Shown here: positions 8,401 through 16,715 of the stretch, piece by piece
How the letters are laid out: each line of letters starts with the position of its first letter
Numbering within the stretch: position 1 is the first letter of the stretch
Made by a program: the position numbers and the translations under genes
Notes under the pieces: generated by a model
Told to the model about the DNA's origin: nothing
Database searches by the model: none
Seen by the model: only the letters and a program-made list of their open reading frames with translations
NCBI GenBank assembly: GCA_027488855.1
Contig: JAIYAV010000239.1
Span: 1-35,870 of the forward strand
DNA length: 35,870 nucleotides
Direction: 5' to 3'
Origin: Saprospiraceae bacterium
Lineage (GTDB): Bacteria; Bacteroidota; Bacteroidia; Chitinophagales; Saprospiraceae

Positions 8401-8574
8401 AGCCCCGCTAGGGGCGTGATGTGGGTAGTAAATAGTGATTTTCAGCGTTTCCGAAGTCCCGTAGGGACGCAATGTGGGTATCATAGCTATCCAAATACCC
8501 ACATCACGTCCCTACGGGACTCCGATAACATCGGGGTGCTTGTTTACTACCCATATTACGCCCCTAGCGGGGCT
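8401..8574. repeat. nested REP-like palindrome, four units
   Basis: Four related units are arranged two forward, two reverse. The outer pair (8401-8432 with 8543-8574; 30 of 32 positions complementary) carries AGCCCCGCTAGGGGCGTGAT and then GTGGGTAGTAAA. The inner pair (8455-8480 with 8496-8521; 24 of 26) carries AGTCCCGTAGGGACGCAAT and then GTGGGTA. Each unit holds its own mini-palindrome (GCCCC..GGGGC or GTCCC..GGGAC). The design is that of REP/BIME elements spread by RAYT (Y1 HUH) transposases; no RAYT gene is in the window. Confidence 0.85.
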
Positions 8575-8636
8575 TCCGTTGCGTGAAAAGATTACCTCAA
8601 GTTTAATAAAACTTTTTGCACAGCTCAGGATAAACT

Positions 8637-9452
8637 ATGGCAGTAACCATCTCCGAACTCACCACCTACCTCGAAAGCATCGCACCTTCCCATTATCAGG
8701 AAGACTACGACAATTCCGGCCTCCTCGTCGGTGATCCCAATGCGGAAATCACCGGGGTAATGATCGCCCTAGACGCTACCGAAGCCGTTATCGACGAAGC
8801 AGTAGCCAAAGGTTGTAACCTACTGGTGGCGCACCATCCCATCATTTTTCGGGGCCTGAAACGCCTGACTGGTCGCAACTACGTAGAACGTGTGGTGATC
8901 AAAGCCATTCGTGAAGGTGTGGCCCTGTACGCCATCCACACCAACCTCGACAACGTGTACCGCAATGGGGTGAATGGTAAAATTGCTGAAAAACTGGGCC
9001 TGGAAAATACCCGCATCCTGGCGGCTAAACCCTTGCTGAAAAATGGTTTGCCTGCTCCCGACCCCGAAGTGGGCTCAGGGATGATTGGGACTTTGCCCCA
9101 AAGCATGAGCGAAATCGACTTTCTACAGCACCTCAAAAGCAGCATGCAAGTGGGTTGCATTAAATATACCCCCTTGCGCAACCGCGAGGTACGTACCGTA
9201 GCGGTTTGTGGCGGTTCGGGTGGCTTTTTGTTGCCCAAAGCCATTGCCGCTGGTGCCGACGTTTTTGTAACCGCCGACTACAAATACCACGAGTTTTTTG
9301 ACGCCGATGGCCAAATTGTCATTGCTGATATCGGACACTATGAAAGTGAGCAATTTACCATCGAATTATTGCACGCGATTATTTCAAAAAAATATAGTAA
9401 CTTTGCGCGCTATTGCACGAGCGTGAAGACCAATCCCGTTCATTATTATTAA
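8637..9452 (+). CDS. Nif3-like dinuclear metal-centre protein
   Basis: 271 residues, NIF3/YbgI family (GTP cyclohydrolase I type 2-like). Typical metal-site residues are visible: HHPIIF (H66, H67), AIHTNLDN (H101, D105) and DIGHYESEQF (H234, E237). The family forms a hexameric toroid with two metal ions per subunit; its substrate is still debated. The length fits the short bacterial form, without the roughly 100-residue PII-like insert found in some Bacteroidota and Firmicutes members. It is followed after 12 bp by a C4 zinc-ribbon coiled-coil gene, a widespread neighbour pair, so the two probably form an operon. Confidence 0.92.
   Translation: MAVTISELTTYLESIAPSHYQEDYDNSGLLVGDPNAEITGVMIALDATEAVIDEAVAKGCNLLVAHHPIIFRGLKRLTGRNYVERVVIKAIREGVALYAIHTNLDNVYRNGVNGKIAEKLGLENTRILAAKPLLKNGLPAPDPEVGSGMIGTLPQSMSEIDFLQHLKSSMQVGCIKYTPLRNREVRTVAVCGGSGGFLLPKAIAAGADVFVTADYKYHEFFDADGQIVIADIGHYESEQFTIELLHAIISKKYSNFARYCTSVKTNPVHYY
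9398..9405 (+). promoter_or_regulatory. candidate -7 box (TAACTTTG)
   Basis: TAACTTTG followed by C is an exact match to the Bacteroidota -7 element TAnnTTTG. It lies within the last 55 bases of the Nif3 gene, 59 bp before the zinc-ribbon gene. No good -33 TTTG is seen at the right distance. It could give the downstream gene its own transcript. Confidence 0.35.
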
Positions 9453-9464
9453 CAACAACCAAAC

Positions 9465-10238
9465 ATGGCTAACGAAATTACTGTAGCGGAAAAGCTCAAA
9501 ACGCTGTATCAGCTCCAACTCATCGATGCTCAAATTGGTGAAATTGAGGTATTGAAGGGCGAATTGCCCATGGAAGTTAGTGACCTGGAGGATGATATCA
9601 TCGGTTTGGAGACCCGTCTGGAAAAAACGGTAAGCAGCGTCAAGGAATTACAAGCCATTGTAGCTCGCTTCGCAACCAACATCAAAGAGGCAGAAGCCTT
9701 GAAGGTCAAATACAAGACGCAACTCGACAACGTAAAGAACAACCGCGAATACGAAGCATTGACCAAGGAATTGGAAATGCAGGACCTCGATATCCAATTG
9801 GCTGAAAAGCGCATCAAGCAGGCTAGAATTGACGTGGCCAAGCAAGAAGAAAGCCAAGCCAATACGGAAGAACGCCTGGCTAAAAAGAAAGCAGACCTGG
9901 CAACCAAACAGGTGGAATTGAATGAAATCATTTCCAAAACGGAGAACGAAGAACGTACCCTGCGCGCTGAATCGGATGCTGCCCGCGAGCACATCGAGGA
10001 GCGTTTGATCAAGGCTTACGACAAAATCCGTACTTCTTACCGCAATGGTTTGGCCGTGGTAACGATTCAACGTGACTCTTGTGGAGGTTGCTTCAATAAG
10101 ATCCCACCACAGGTTCAGTTGGAAATTTCGATGCGTAAAAAAATCATCGCTTGTGAGCACTGCGGTCGTATTCTCGTGGATGACTACATCCTGACTGGAG
10201 ACAAAATCGCTGAGCACATGGCTGCTGAGATTGGATAG
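9465..10238 (+). CDS. C4-type zinc-ribbon coiled-coil protein
   Basis: 257 residues. Residues about 5-195 are charged heptad-rich helix, a long antiparallel coiled-coil hairpin. Residues 200-245 are a C4 zinc ribbon with C206-GG-C209 and C230-EH-C233. This is the CT398/HP0958-like family (zf-RING_7), whose members act as RNA- or protein-binding adaptors; H. pylori HP0958 (FlgZ) stabilises RpoN and binds flaA mRNA. No flagellar genes are nearby, so the role here is open. It is the second gene of the Nif3 operon and ends in a strong terminator. Confidence 0.9.
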   Translation: MANEITVAEKLKTLYQLQLIDAQIGEIEVLKGELPMEVSDLEDDIIGLETRLEKTVSSVKELQAIVARFATNIKEAEALKVKYKTQLDNVKNNREYEALTKELEMQDLDIQLAEKRIKQARIDVAKQEESQANTEERLAKKKADLATKQVELNEIISKTENEERTLRAESDAAREHIEERLIKAYDKIRTSYRNGLAVVTIQRDSCGGCFNKIPPQVQLEISMRKKIIACEHCGRILVDDYILTGDKIAEHMAAEIG

Positions 10239-10263
10239 GCTTTTTGAAGTCTTGGATAAAAGG

Positions 10264-10298
10264 AAAGAGGGATACAAAGCAAATTTGTATCCCTCTTT
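10264..10298 (+). terminator. intrinsic terminator of the Nif3 operon
   Basis: A perfect 15-bp stem (10264-10278 with 10284-10298), with AGAGGGATACAA in the left arm, a 5-nt loop and a T-rich tail (TTTTTTGT). Confidence 0.92.
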
Positions 10299-10309
10299 TT
10301 TGTATCATT

Positions 10310-10426
10310 ACTTAGGTGAATTCTTAGGTGCCTTTGGTTTCTTAGGTGGTGAAAAGAACAAACCTGCGTAGCAGGGTGTAATTCACCACCTAAGAAACCA
10401 AAGACACTTAAGGATTCACCTAAGGT
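10310..10426. repeat. long inverted repeat built on the word CTTAGGTG
   Basis: Arms of about 44 nt (10310-10353 and 10382-10426) are mostly complementary. The left arm has CTTAGGTG three times at spacings of 12 and 18 nt. The right arm has the complementary words, one decayed to ACTTAAG. The loop holds a second hairpin, CCTGC-gta-GCAGG. The element ends exactly at the stop codon of the aminopeptidase gene (10427). It may back up the terminator just before it. Confidence 0.8.
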
Positions 10427-11728
10427 CTATTCTGAGATCATCACCGCCATCAATTCCTCAATTTCCTCCGCCTCGACCGGAATACCCGCCATCAAATCCA
10501 GCGGCCCATTCTCCGTAACCAGGATGTCGTTTTCGATGCGAATCCCCAATTTTTCATCACGGATGTAAATGCCCGGCTCGCAGGTGAACACCATACCTTC
10601 TTGAATCGGCACATAACGATCCGCCAGATCGTGTACATCCATGCCCAGATGATGAGATGTGCCGTGCATAAAGAATTGCTTGTACAGCGGCAATTCCGGA
10701 TTTTGCTGATCAATTTCTTTGCGGCTCAACAATTTGAGGTCGATGAGCGAGCTTTCCATCATTTTGACCACCTCTTTGCTGTATTCCTCCAGCGTGGTGC
10801 CGGGTACGAGCAATTGTTGGGCTTCCCGCATGATGTGCAGTACCGCGTCGTATACACTACGTTGGCGCTTATTGAATTGGCCACTCACGGGTATGGTGCG
10901 GGTGAGGTCGGAGGCATAATGCCCATATTCTGCCCCAAAATCCATTAGGAGGACATCGCCCGCTTTACACTGCTGGTTGTTGTGGGTATAGTGCAGTACA
11001 CAACTATTGGCACCCGAGGCCACAATGGGGTCGTAGGCGTGCCCGGATGCGCGATTGCGGATGAACTCGTGGGTGATTTCGGCTTCAATTTCGTATTCCA
11101 TGACCCCAGGCCGCACAAATTCGAGCACCCGCTTGAAAGCTTTACCCGTAATCCCGATGGCTTGTTGAATCAGTTCCACCTCGGCCTCCTGCTTGTTCAT
11201 CATCAGTTTTTTGAGGATGGGCTGGGCGCGGTGGTACTTGTGCGCCGGGTAGCGCTCCATGACGTCGCGGGCCATGCGCATGTTGCGCGTGGGCAATTCG
11301 GGGATAAAACGGTCGTGCTCCTCGGTGTTGATGTAAATGCGCTTGGACAACAGGATCAACTCATGTAAAATGGGCCCCATCTCATCCAGCCAATACACTT
11401 TTTGAATGCCAGAAGTTTCGCGGGCCTTTTCTTTGCTGTATTTCTCGCCCTCCCAAATGGCAATGTAATCACTGGTGCGTTTCACAAAAGCCACTTCCTG
11501 AAACCCCTCCTTGATACAATCCGGAAACAAGACCACTACGGTTTCTTCCTGATCCAACCCACTAAGGTAAAACAAGCCCGAATTCTGTCGGAAGGGAAAA
11601 AAGGTGTCTCCGCTACGCGGCATCAAGTCGTTGGAGTAAAAAATGGCCAACGATTCAGGCTGCATTTTGCGCATGAAACGCTTGCGGTTGTTGACAAAAA
11701 ACTCCGGGTTGATCGGATCGTATTTCAT
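10427..11728 (-). CDS. pepP: aminopeptidase P family (Xaa-Pro aminopeptidase)
   Basis: 433 residues: a PepP N-terminal domain (1-155) followed by an M24 'pita-bread' metallopeptidase domain. The five metal ligands are D263 (LLMDFGAEYG), D274 (YASDLTRT), H360 (HGTSHHLGMDVHD), E384 (CEPGIYI) and E399 (GIRIEND). It removes the N-terminal residue from peptides with Pro in position 2, using a dinuclear Mn centre in the cytoplasm (no signal peptide). The start is ATG 11728, with AGGA about 10 nt upstream; a TTG codon 21 nt further upstream is less likely. It is a single gene on the minus strand, with the GT2 gene next on the same strand 145 bp downstream of its start. Confidence 0.93.
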   Translation of the reverse strand: MKYDPINPEFFVNNRKRFMRKMQPESLAIFYSNDLMPRSGDTFFPFRQNSGLFYLSGLDQEETVVVLFPDCIKEGFQEVAFVKRTSDYIAIWEGEKYSKEKARETSGIQKVYWLDEMGPILHELILLSKRIYINTEEHDRFIPELPTRNMRMARDVMERYPAHKYHRAQPILKKLMMNKQEAEVELIQQAIGITGKAFKRVLEFVRPGVMEYEIEAEITHEFIRNRASGHAYDPIVASGANSCVLHYTHNNQQCKAGDVLLMDFGAEYGHYASDLTRTIPVSGQFNKRQRSVYDAVLHIMREAQQLLVPGTTLEEYSKEVVKMMESSLIDLKLLSRKEIDQQNPELPLYKQFFMHGTSHHLGMDVHDLADRYVPIQEGMVFTCEPGIYIRDEKLGIRIENDILVTENGPLDLMAGIPVEAEEIEELMAVMISE

Positions 11729-11873
11729 GGTCGCTTTCCTTTTAAACAAGCCCTAAATTATAAAAGATATTGGATTGCTAGCAAAGGAATTGGGGCTTTT
11801 GCTGGAAAAGCGATGATTTTTTGCTTTCCTGGACAAAGGAGGCAAATAAAAAGAAGAAAATACAAGCAATGAA

Positions 11874-12617
11874 TTACTTCCGGTACATCTTGAGCTTAAG
11901 CAGGCCCACCCGGGTCAAAAAATGCCCAATCGACACCCGCAATACCCCTAAACCATACTTCATACTCCGCCGAAAATTGATCGAAGAAGCCTCTTCAAAG
12001 TATTTGGTGGGGCAGGTCACCTCGGCAATGTCAAAGCCTGCATAGACAATTTGGGAGAGCATTTCGTTGTCAAAAACAAAGTCGTCCGAGTTTTGCTCAA
12101 AATTGATGCCTTCCAGCACCTGGCGACTAAAGGCGCGATACCCGGTGTGGTATTCGGAGAGTTTGTAGTTGATGAGCAGGTTTTGGGAAAAAGTCAAAAA
12201 GCGGTTGGCAATGTATTTGTACATCGGCATTCCTCCCTTGAGTGCGCCCATACCTAGGATGCGAGAGCCCAATACCACGGGATACAACTCGTCCCCAATG
12301 ATGTTGACCATCGAAGGAATCAACAAGGGGGTGTACTGATAATCTGGGTGCAACATGATCACAATATCACCACCCAATTCCAAAGCCTTATTGTACAGGG
12401 TTTTTTGGTTGCCCCCATAGCCCTTGTTTTTTTCGTGTTTGATCACGTGCTGAATGCCAATGCTGCGGGCCAGTTCGGCGGTATTGTCTTTGCTGGCGTC
12501 GTCGCAAAGAATGACCTCATCTACCAGGTCAAAAGGAATCTCCTGATAGGTTTTTTCCAGGGTGCGGGCGGCGTTGTAAGCCGGAAGGACGACGATGACT
12601 TTTTTGCCTTTGTACAT
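11874..12617 (-). CDS. family 2 glycosyltransferase (dolichol-phosphate mannosyltransferase-like)
   Basis: 247-codon frame giving a GT-A fold enzyme: VIVVLPAYNAARTL, first acidic pair at D39-D40 (LCDDASKDNT), GYGGNQKTLYNKAL, and HPDYQY at 90-95 in the usual DxD position. No transmembrane helices are evident, so it is probably a peripheral enzyme like Dpm1. It transfers a sugar from NDP-sugar to a polyprenyl phosphate or lipid acceptor. An in-frame start at 12698 would add 27 residues of poor quality; ATG 12617 gives MYKGKKVIVVLPAYN. The metal motif, with His-Pro in front of the Asp, is slightly unusual but common in this subgroup. Confidence 0.88.
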   Translation of the reverse strand: MYKGKKVIVVLPAYNAARTLEKTYQEIPFDLVDEVILCDDASKDNTAELARSIGIQHVIKHEKNKGYGGNQKTLYNKALELGGDIVIMLHPDYQYTPLLIPSMVNIIGDELYPVVLGSRILGMGALKGGMPMYKYIANRFLTFSQNLLINYKLSEYHTGYRAFSRQVLEGINFEQNSDDFVFDNEMLSQIVYAGFDIAEVTCPTKYFEEASSINFRRSMKYGLGVLRVSIGHFLTRVGLLKLKMYRK

Positions 12618-12691
12618 GCTTGCTTGGATTTCGGGGGCGAAGATAGGGAAAAGGATCGGCCTAGTGATTGAGGAAGAACAATATTTTAGCG

Positions 12692-13189
12692 TTAACAAGC
12701 TTCAATTTTGTAGTCCGATTGTGTTGCTATAATTGGATGATTAGCATCTTGAAATCGGACTGATCGACTGATCAATGATTTGAATTTAAATGTTTTATCC
12801 CTGTTTAAATCAATGTTGGAAATAAAAAGCAACTGTACTTTTTTGAATTTTACAGATAATACCTCTCCGAATTTATTCACAATGAAGTCATTTAAGCAGG
12901 TCTCGAACTTCGCTGCTAACTTGTCAACTTTGAACCCTCTTAACTTTGTAGCTTTTTTTAATTCGACTACAATCAAAGAATATTCTCCATCACCACATTT
13001 TAGGATAACCAGGCAATCTGGAGTGGATGGACGATCATGAATAATTGGTCGGTAGTATTCATCAATATTTAGAATGACATAATCTTCTCTGTGGATTGAT
13101 TCGGAAAAAGCAATACAAACTCCATTCTCCTCGCATTCGTCTCTAAGTAACGTACTTAATTGAGGGTCTTTTTTAATCTTATCAATCAT
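12692..13189 (-). CDS. PD-(D/E)xK nuclease-like protein, partner of an ATPase
   Basis: 165 residues, soluble. I do not recognise a named family, but the core reads TPDCLVI, then 17 residues after D58, VVELKKA: P57-D58 ... E76-L77-K78, a textbook PD-(D/E)xK active site on adjacent beta strands. Helices follow (FKVDKLAAKFETCLNDFI) and another strand pair (VQLLFISNID). The start ATG overlaps the ATPase stop as ATGA (13186-13189), so the two proteins are translationally coupled. It is AT-rich compared with flanking genes. Inference: the nuclease effector of a two-gene defence module. It could also be an inactive regulator. Confidence 0.7.
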   Translation of the reverse strand: MIDKIKKDPQLSTLLRDECEENGVCIAFSESIHREDYVILNIDEYYRPIIHDRPSTPDCLVILKCGDGEYSLIVVELKKATKLRGFKVDKLAAKFETCLNDFIVNKFGEVLSVKFKKVQLLFISNIDLNRDKTFKFKSLISRSVRFQDANHPIIATQSDYKIEAC

Positions 13190-14631
13190 ACTGCACTGTT
13201 CTGCCGTTCAAGGATTTCAATCCGTTCTTCGTAGAGTTTTTCGGCACTTTTTGAGAAGTTCTCATCCATCATGCCATCTTCTGTCGATCGAACTTCAGGG
13301 TTGGCAATACTGCCATAAGCAGACTTAATGAGGTGATAAGCACCAACCAATTTATAATCAATTTTATGATCCAAAATCATATTATTCAGCATATGAAACA
13401 TATAGTCACTGTGAGAAGTCAACACTACCTTAATGTCAAAATCAATTAGTTTGGCGATTATCTCCATTAATTTGATCTGTAGTTGCGGATGAACGTGCGC
13501 CTCAGGTTCTTCGATAAACAAAACACTCTTTCTTACATTAGGCAAAATTGGTGCTTCGTTGAACTCTTCTGAAGGTTGGTTTGAAACAATATGCCTTAAG
13601 AAGAGTACAATCGGCGCTAATTCCATAACCATTGAGGATGAATCTGCCAAAGTAAGCTTTAGCGAGTCTGCCTCATTGGGACGAAACCATATCAAGTTGT
13701 TATCCCTATCGTATTGAATTCTACCTTGAATAATGTGTTTTTCTAGCTCTGATGTAATCCAATACTCTAAATTGGAATTGATAGTCAAGGCGTTTACTCC
13801 AGACAAGCGAATGAAATAATCTGATAAAGGTTCCGCTAATGCAGGGATTTCCAATGTAAGATTGGGCAACAAATCTCTATTTTGAGAAAGTGCTACAATG
13901 GCTGGGCTCAAAGCTTTTAGCCCCTGATAAAGTCCAGATCGTGAAGCGGGCAAAAACAATAATTCTCGGTGATGGTCTCTGAATATCCCCTGCAAGTCAA
14001 TATAATAAACCCTTAAACAGCTAAGTATCTCCATCCAAAACAGGTCAAAGCCATCTTTAGGTACATAATTATATGATGGAATGGCTCGTTTTTGCTCGTT
14101 GACATAAATGGGGAATTCAAGTTTGTTCTTACTCCCTCCATAAACAGTGATTTTATCCTTGATTTTACAAGAGTTTAAAAAAGCCACTCCTTGTTCATTT
14201 GACGCGATCAGAATCTCAAAGTCGTTATTCTCAATTTTTATTGAATAGGGCTGTTTTGAAAACTGGTTGATCGTATTGGATAAACTTGAGAAAGTGTTGG
14301 TCAGTGATTTGTTCAAATTTGGTATAAATACTTTTGAAAGTGCTATTTTTAAGATATTGCCAAAGTCTTCTGATAAATCAATAAATTCTTTTGTAGAAAA
14401 AGATTGAAGTCGCACATAATGTTCTTCGGCTTTCACTCGAATTAATTCGCTCAGGTCAGTATCATTTAAGTTTGCTAAAGGTGAACGATCTATATTCTTT
14501 AACACACAATACAAACAATAACACGCATACGATTTCCCCACTCCATTCTCCCCAATGATAAAATGTAAGTCCTTGTTCAAATCAAAGGTAAAAGACTCAA
14601 TTGGCCCAAAATTTTTGATTTCTACGATCAT
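13186..14631 (-). CDS. AAA/ABC-type ATPase (OLD/RecF-like), candidate defence sensor
   Basis: 481 residues. Walker A GENGVGKS at 27-34 follows the usual 'IKNFGPIESF' first strands. A long helical insert (about 50-330) contains FLPASRSGLYQG (226-237), a motif common in AAA_15/AAA_21 proteins. A weak signature-like region (DSSSMVMELAP) lies near 330, Walker B VLFIEEPEA at 370-378 (E374/E375) and the H-switch TSHSDY with H407. There is no TOPRIM domain at the C-terminus, so it is not a full OLD nuclease. It overlaps the PD-(D/E)xK gene by 4 nt. The layout matches two-gene anti-phage ATPase/nuclease systems, but I cannot assign it to a named one. AT-rich composition suggests transfer. Confidence 0.85.
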   Translation of the reverse strand: MIVEIKNFGPIESFTFDLNKDLHFIIGENGVGKSYACYCLYCVLKNIDRSPLANLNDTDLSELIRVKAEEHYVRLQSFSTKEFIDLSEDFGNILKIALSKVFIPNLNKSLTNTFSSLSNTINQFSKQPYSIKIENNDFEILIASNEQGVAFLNSCKIKDKITVYGGSKNKLEFPIYVNEQKRAIPSYNYVPKDGFDLFWMEILSCLRVYYIDLQGIFRDHHRELLFLPASRSGLYQGLKALSPAIVALSQNRDLLPNLTLEIPALAEPLSDYFIRLSGVNALTINSNLEYWITSELEKHIIQGRIQYDRDNNLIWFRPNEADSLKLTLADSSSMVMELAPIVLFLRHIVSNQPSEEFNEAPILPNVRKSVLFIEEPEAHVHPQLQIKLMEIIAKLIDFDIKVVLTSHSDYMFHMLNNMILDHKIDYKLVGAYHLIKSAYGSIANPEVRSTEDGMMDENFSKSAEKLYEERIEILERQNSAV

Positions 14632-14756
14632 CTGCCAAAATTATAAGGAACGATTAAAGAAACTCAAGATAACAAAAATAGCCCATACCTGCTTAGGATG
14701 CAAGACTTCCGGCTTTTTACTACCTTGCCCCTCGGTTTTTAATTCAAGTAAACGTT

Positions 14757-15308
14757 ATGCAACCCAAACCCGTTTCCCTCTCCCGCACCACCATCACCGA
14801 ACTGATGATTCCTGCCTACGCCAATTTCGGCGGCAAAATCCACGGGGGCATTCTACTCTCCCTCATGGACAAAGTAGCCTACGCATGCGCGGCCAAACAC
14901 GCGGGTGCTTACGTAGTCACCGTATCCGTGGATGGGGTGAATTTTCGGGAGCCCGTTTCGGTTGGGGAGTTGGTGTCCCTACACGCCTCGGTCAACTATG
15001 TGGGGCGTACCTCATTGGTAGTAGGCATTCGCGTGGAATCGGAGAATGTGATCACGGGCGAAAAAAAGCACACCAATACCTCCTATTTCACCATGGTCGC
15101 CAAAGATGCCGAAGGGAAATTGTGTGTGGTGCCGCCCTTAGCACTGGAAGATGACGAAGACATCCGGCGTTGCCTGGAATCCATCAAACGCAAACGGCTG
15201 AAGGAGGCTTTTAGCGATGAGTTCGACAATGAAAAAAACCGCCTGGACTTGGAGGATAACTTGCATTTGTTGAAAAAAGAACGGGTAGAGCTGCCAAGGA
15301 AAAATTGA
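14757..15308 (+). CDS. acyl-CoA thioesterase, hotdog fold
   Basis: 183 residues. The hotdog helix motif FGGKIHGGILLSLMDKVAY (24-42) is the acyl-CoA thioesterase signature of the YciA/ACOT group, with VDGVNFREPV as the following strand. It hydrolyses acyl-CoA to free acid and CoA in the cytoplasm; chain length is unknown. The last 50 residues are a charged tail beyond the usual 130-140 residue domain. It diverges from the ATPase across a 125-bp gap. TACCTTGC at 14720-14727 is a near match to the -7 consensus and could be its promoter. Confidence 0.9.
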   Translation: MQPKPVSLSRTTITELMIPAYANFGGKIHGGILLSLMDKVAYACAAKHAGAYVVTVSVDGVNFREPVSVGELVSLHASVNYVGRTSLVVGIRVESENVITGEKKHTNTSYFTMVAKDAEGKLCVVPPLALEDDEDIRRCLESIKRKRLKEAFSDEFDNEKNRLDLEDNLHLLKKERVELPRKN

Positions 15309-15371
15309 ATTGTAGGCAAAAAATGCTAAACATTTCTAAATTTTTCGTAGTCTAGGGCGCAAAATCGCCGT

Positions 15372-16715
15372 ATGTCTGAAAACCACGCCAGCAAAAGCCA
15401 CCAACTGGGCTTTTCCACCATTACCCTCATCACCGTCAGCCTCATCATTGGGCTGGGGATTTTCAAAACGCCCGCCATCATTGCGGCCAATGCGGGTACC
15501 CAAACCATTTTTTTTGCCGCCTGGATCATCGGAGGCATCACTGCCCTCTGTGGGGCTTTGACCTATGCTGAAATTGGGGCAAGGTACCCGGTCATGGGTG
15601 GTTTTTACCAGATTTTCAACTATGGGTACCACCCCGTAGTCGGCTTTACCGTCAATATCCTGGTCTTGATCGTCAATGCTGCCAACCTGGGGGTGGTGGC
15701 GCTGATTGGCGCGGATTATTTGAGCGATTTGGTATTTGGGCACCCTTCGGGCGTGCTGTTCAATACGGCCATGGCGACCATTGCCGTGGGACTGTTTTAT
15801 GGCGTGAACTTGTTGGGTTTAAAAACCAGCGCCCAAACCCAGAATTTTATGACGGTGTTGAAAATTGGCTTGATCTTAATCCTGATTTCAACGCTGTTCG
15901 CTGGAGTGGTAATAGAACCACATGGTTACGAAAACCAACCCGTACAGACTTTTACGGGCAACAATACGGTGCTGCTTTTGCTCTTGAGCCTCATTGCGGT
16001 ATCTTTTACTTATGGGGGCTATCAACAAACTTTGAATTTTGGAGCGGAAGCCAAACCTGGCCCGGCTTTACACAAAGGCATCGTCGCAGGGACCCTGCTC
16101 GCCATTTTCCTTTATCTGGCGATCAATTACGCTTATGTCCAAGTGATTGGTTTTGAAAAGATGAAGAATGCCACGGCGATTGGCTCCTTGTTGTTTGAAG
16201 CCTGGTTTGGCAAAGTTGGCGGCAAGGTGTTCGACCTGGCCATGTTTCTCTCCGTGCTCACTTACGTCAACATCATCCTGATGAGCAACCCCCGGGTGAT
16301 GTGCGCCATGAGTGAAGATGGGGTCTTGCCTAAAATTTTTAGTCGGCGGCATCCCCGCACGGGTGCGCTGGTGCCTGGGCTGACGGTGTACGCCATCCTG
16401 ACCATCATCATCACGCTGATTGGCAAACAAATCGACCAAATATTGAGCTTCACCATGTTTTTGGACAGCATCGGCATGTGTACTTCTGCGGCGACTTTGT
16501 TTATTTTGCGGAGCAGGGGTGAGGGCGATGCGCGGGTGACCGGGGCTTTGGCAAAGTATACGCCTTATTTGGCGGCGTTTTTTGTGCTGAGTTATTCGAT
16601 GGTGGCGGTGGCCGTGGTGATTCAGAAGCCGGGGGCGGCGGGGATTGGGATGGCGTTGTTGGTTGGGCTGGGGCTGTTGTATTTTGGGGTGATTCAGAGG
16701 CGTTCCCATGGATGA
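15372..16715 (+). CDS. APC-family amino acid permease
   Basis: 447 residues with about 12 transmembrane segments. The first helix has VSLIIGLGIFKTP, matching the unwound GxGIF substrate-binding motif of APC transporters, and ALTYAEIGARYPVMGGFYQIF follows in helices 2-3. It is an inner-membrane uptake or exchange carrier of the LAT/AdiC kind; the substrate is unknown. It lies 63 bp after the thioesterase on the same strand. The last codons (RRSHG, stop) are formed by the first unit of the downstream 15-nt repeat, so the natural C-terminus may have been altered by the repeat. Confidence 0.9.
   Translation: MSENHASKSHQLGFSTITLITVSLIIGLGIFKTPAIIAANAGTQTIFFAAWIIGGITALCGALTYAEIGARYPVMGGFYQIFNYGYHPVVGFTVNILVLIVNAANLGVVALIGADYLSDLVFGHPSGVLFNTAMATIAVGLFYGVNLLGLKTSAQTQNFMTVLKIGLILILISTLFAGVVIEPHGYENQPVQTFTGNNTVLLLLLSLIAVSFTYGGYQQTLNFGAEAKPGPALHKGIVAGTLLAIFLYLAINYAYVQVIGFEKMKNATAIGSLLFEAWFGKVGGKVFDLAMFLSVLTYVNIILMSNPRVMCAMSEDGVLPKIFSRRHPRTGALVPGLTVYAILTIIITLIGKQIDQILSFTMFLDSIGMCTSAATLFILRSRGEGDARVTGALAKYTPYLAAFFVLSYSMVAVAVVIQKPGAAGIGMALLVGLGLLYFGVIQRRSHG

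Noticed and set aside
8401-8574. CRISPR-like repeats
   Set aside because: Units are in opposite orientations, have no unique regular spacers, and no cas gene is present.
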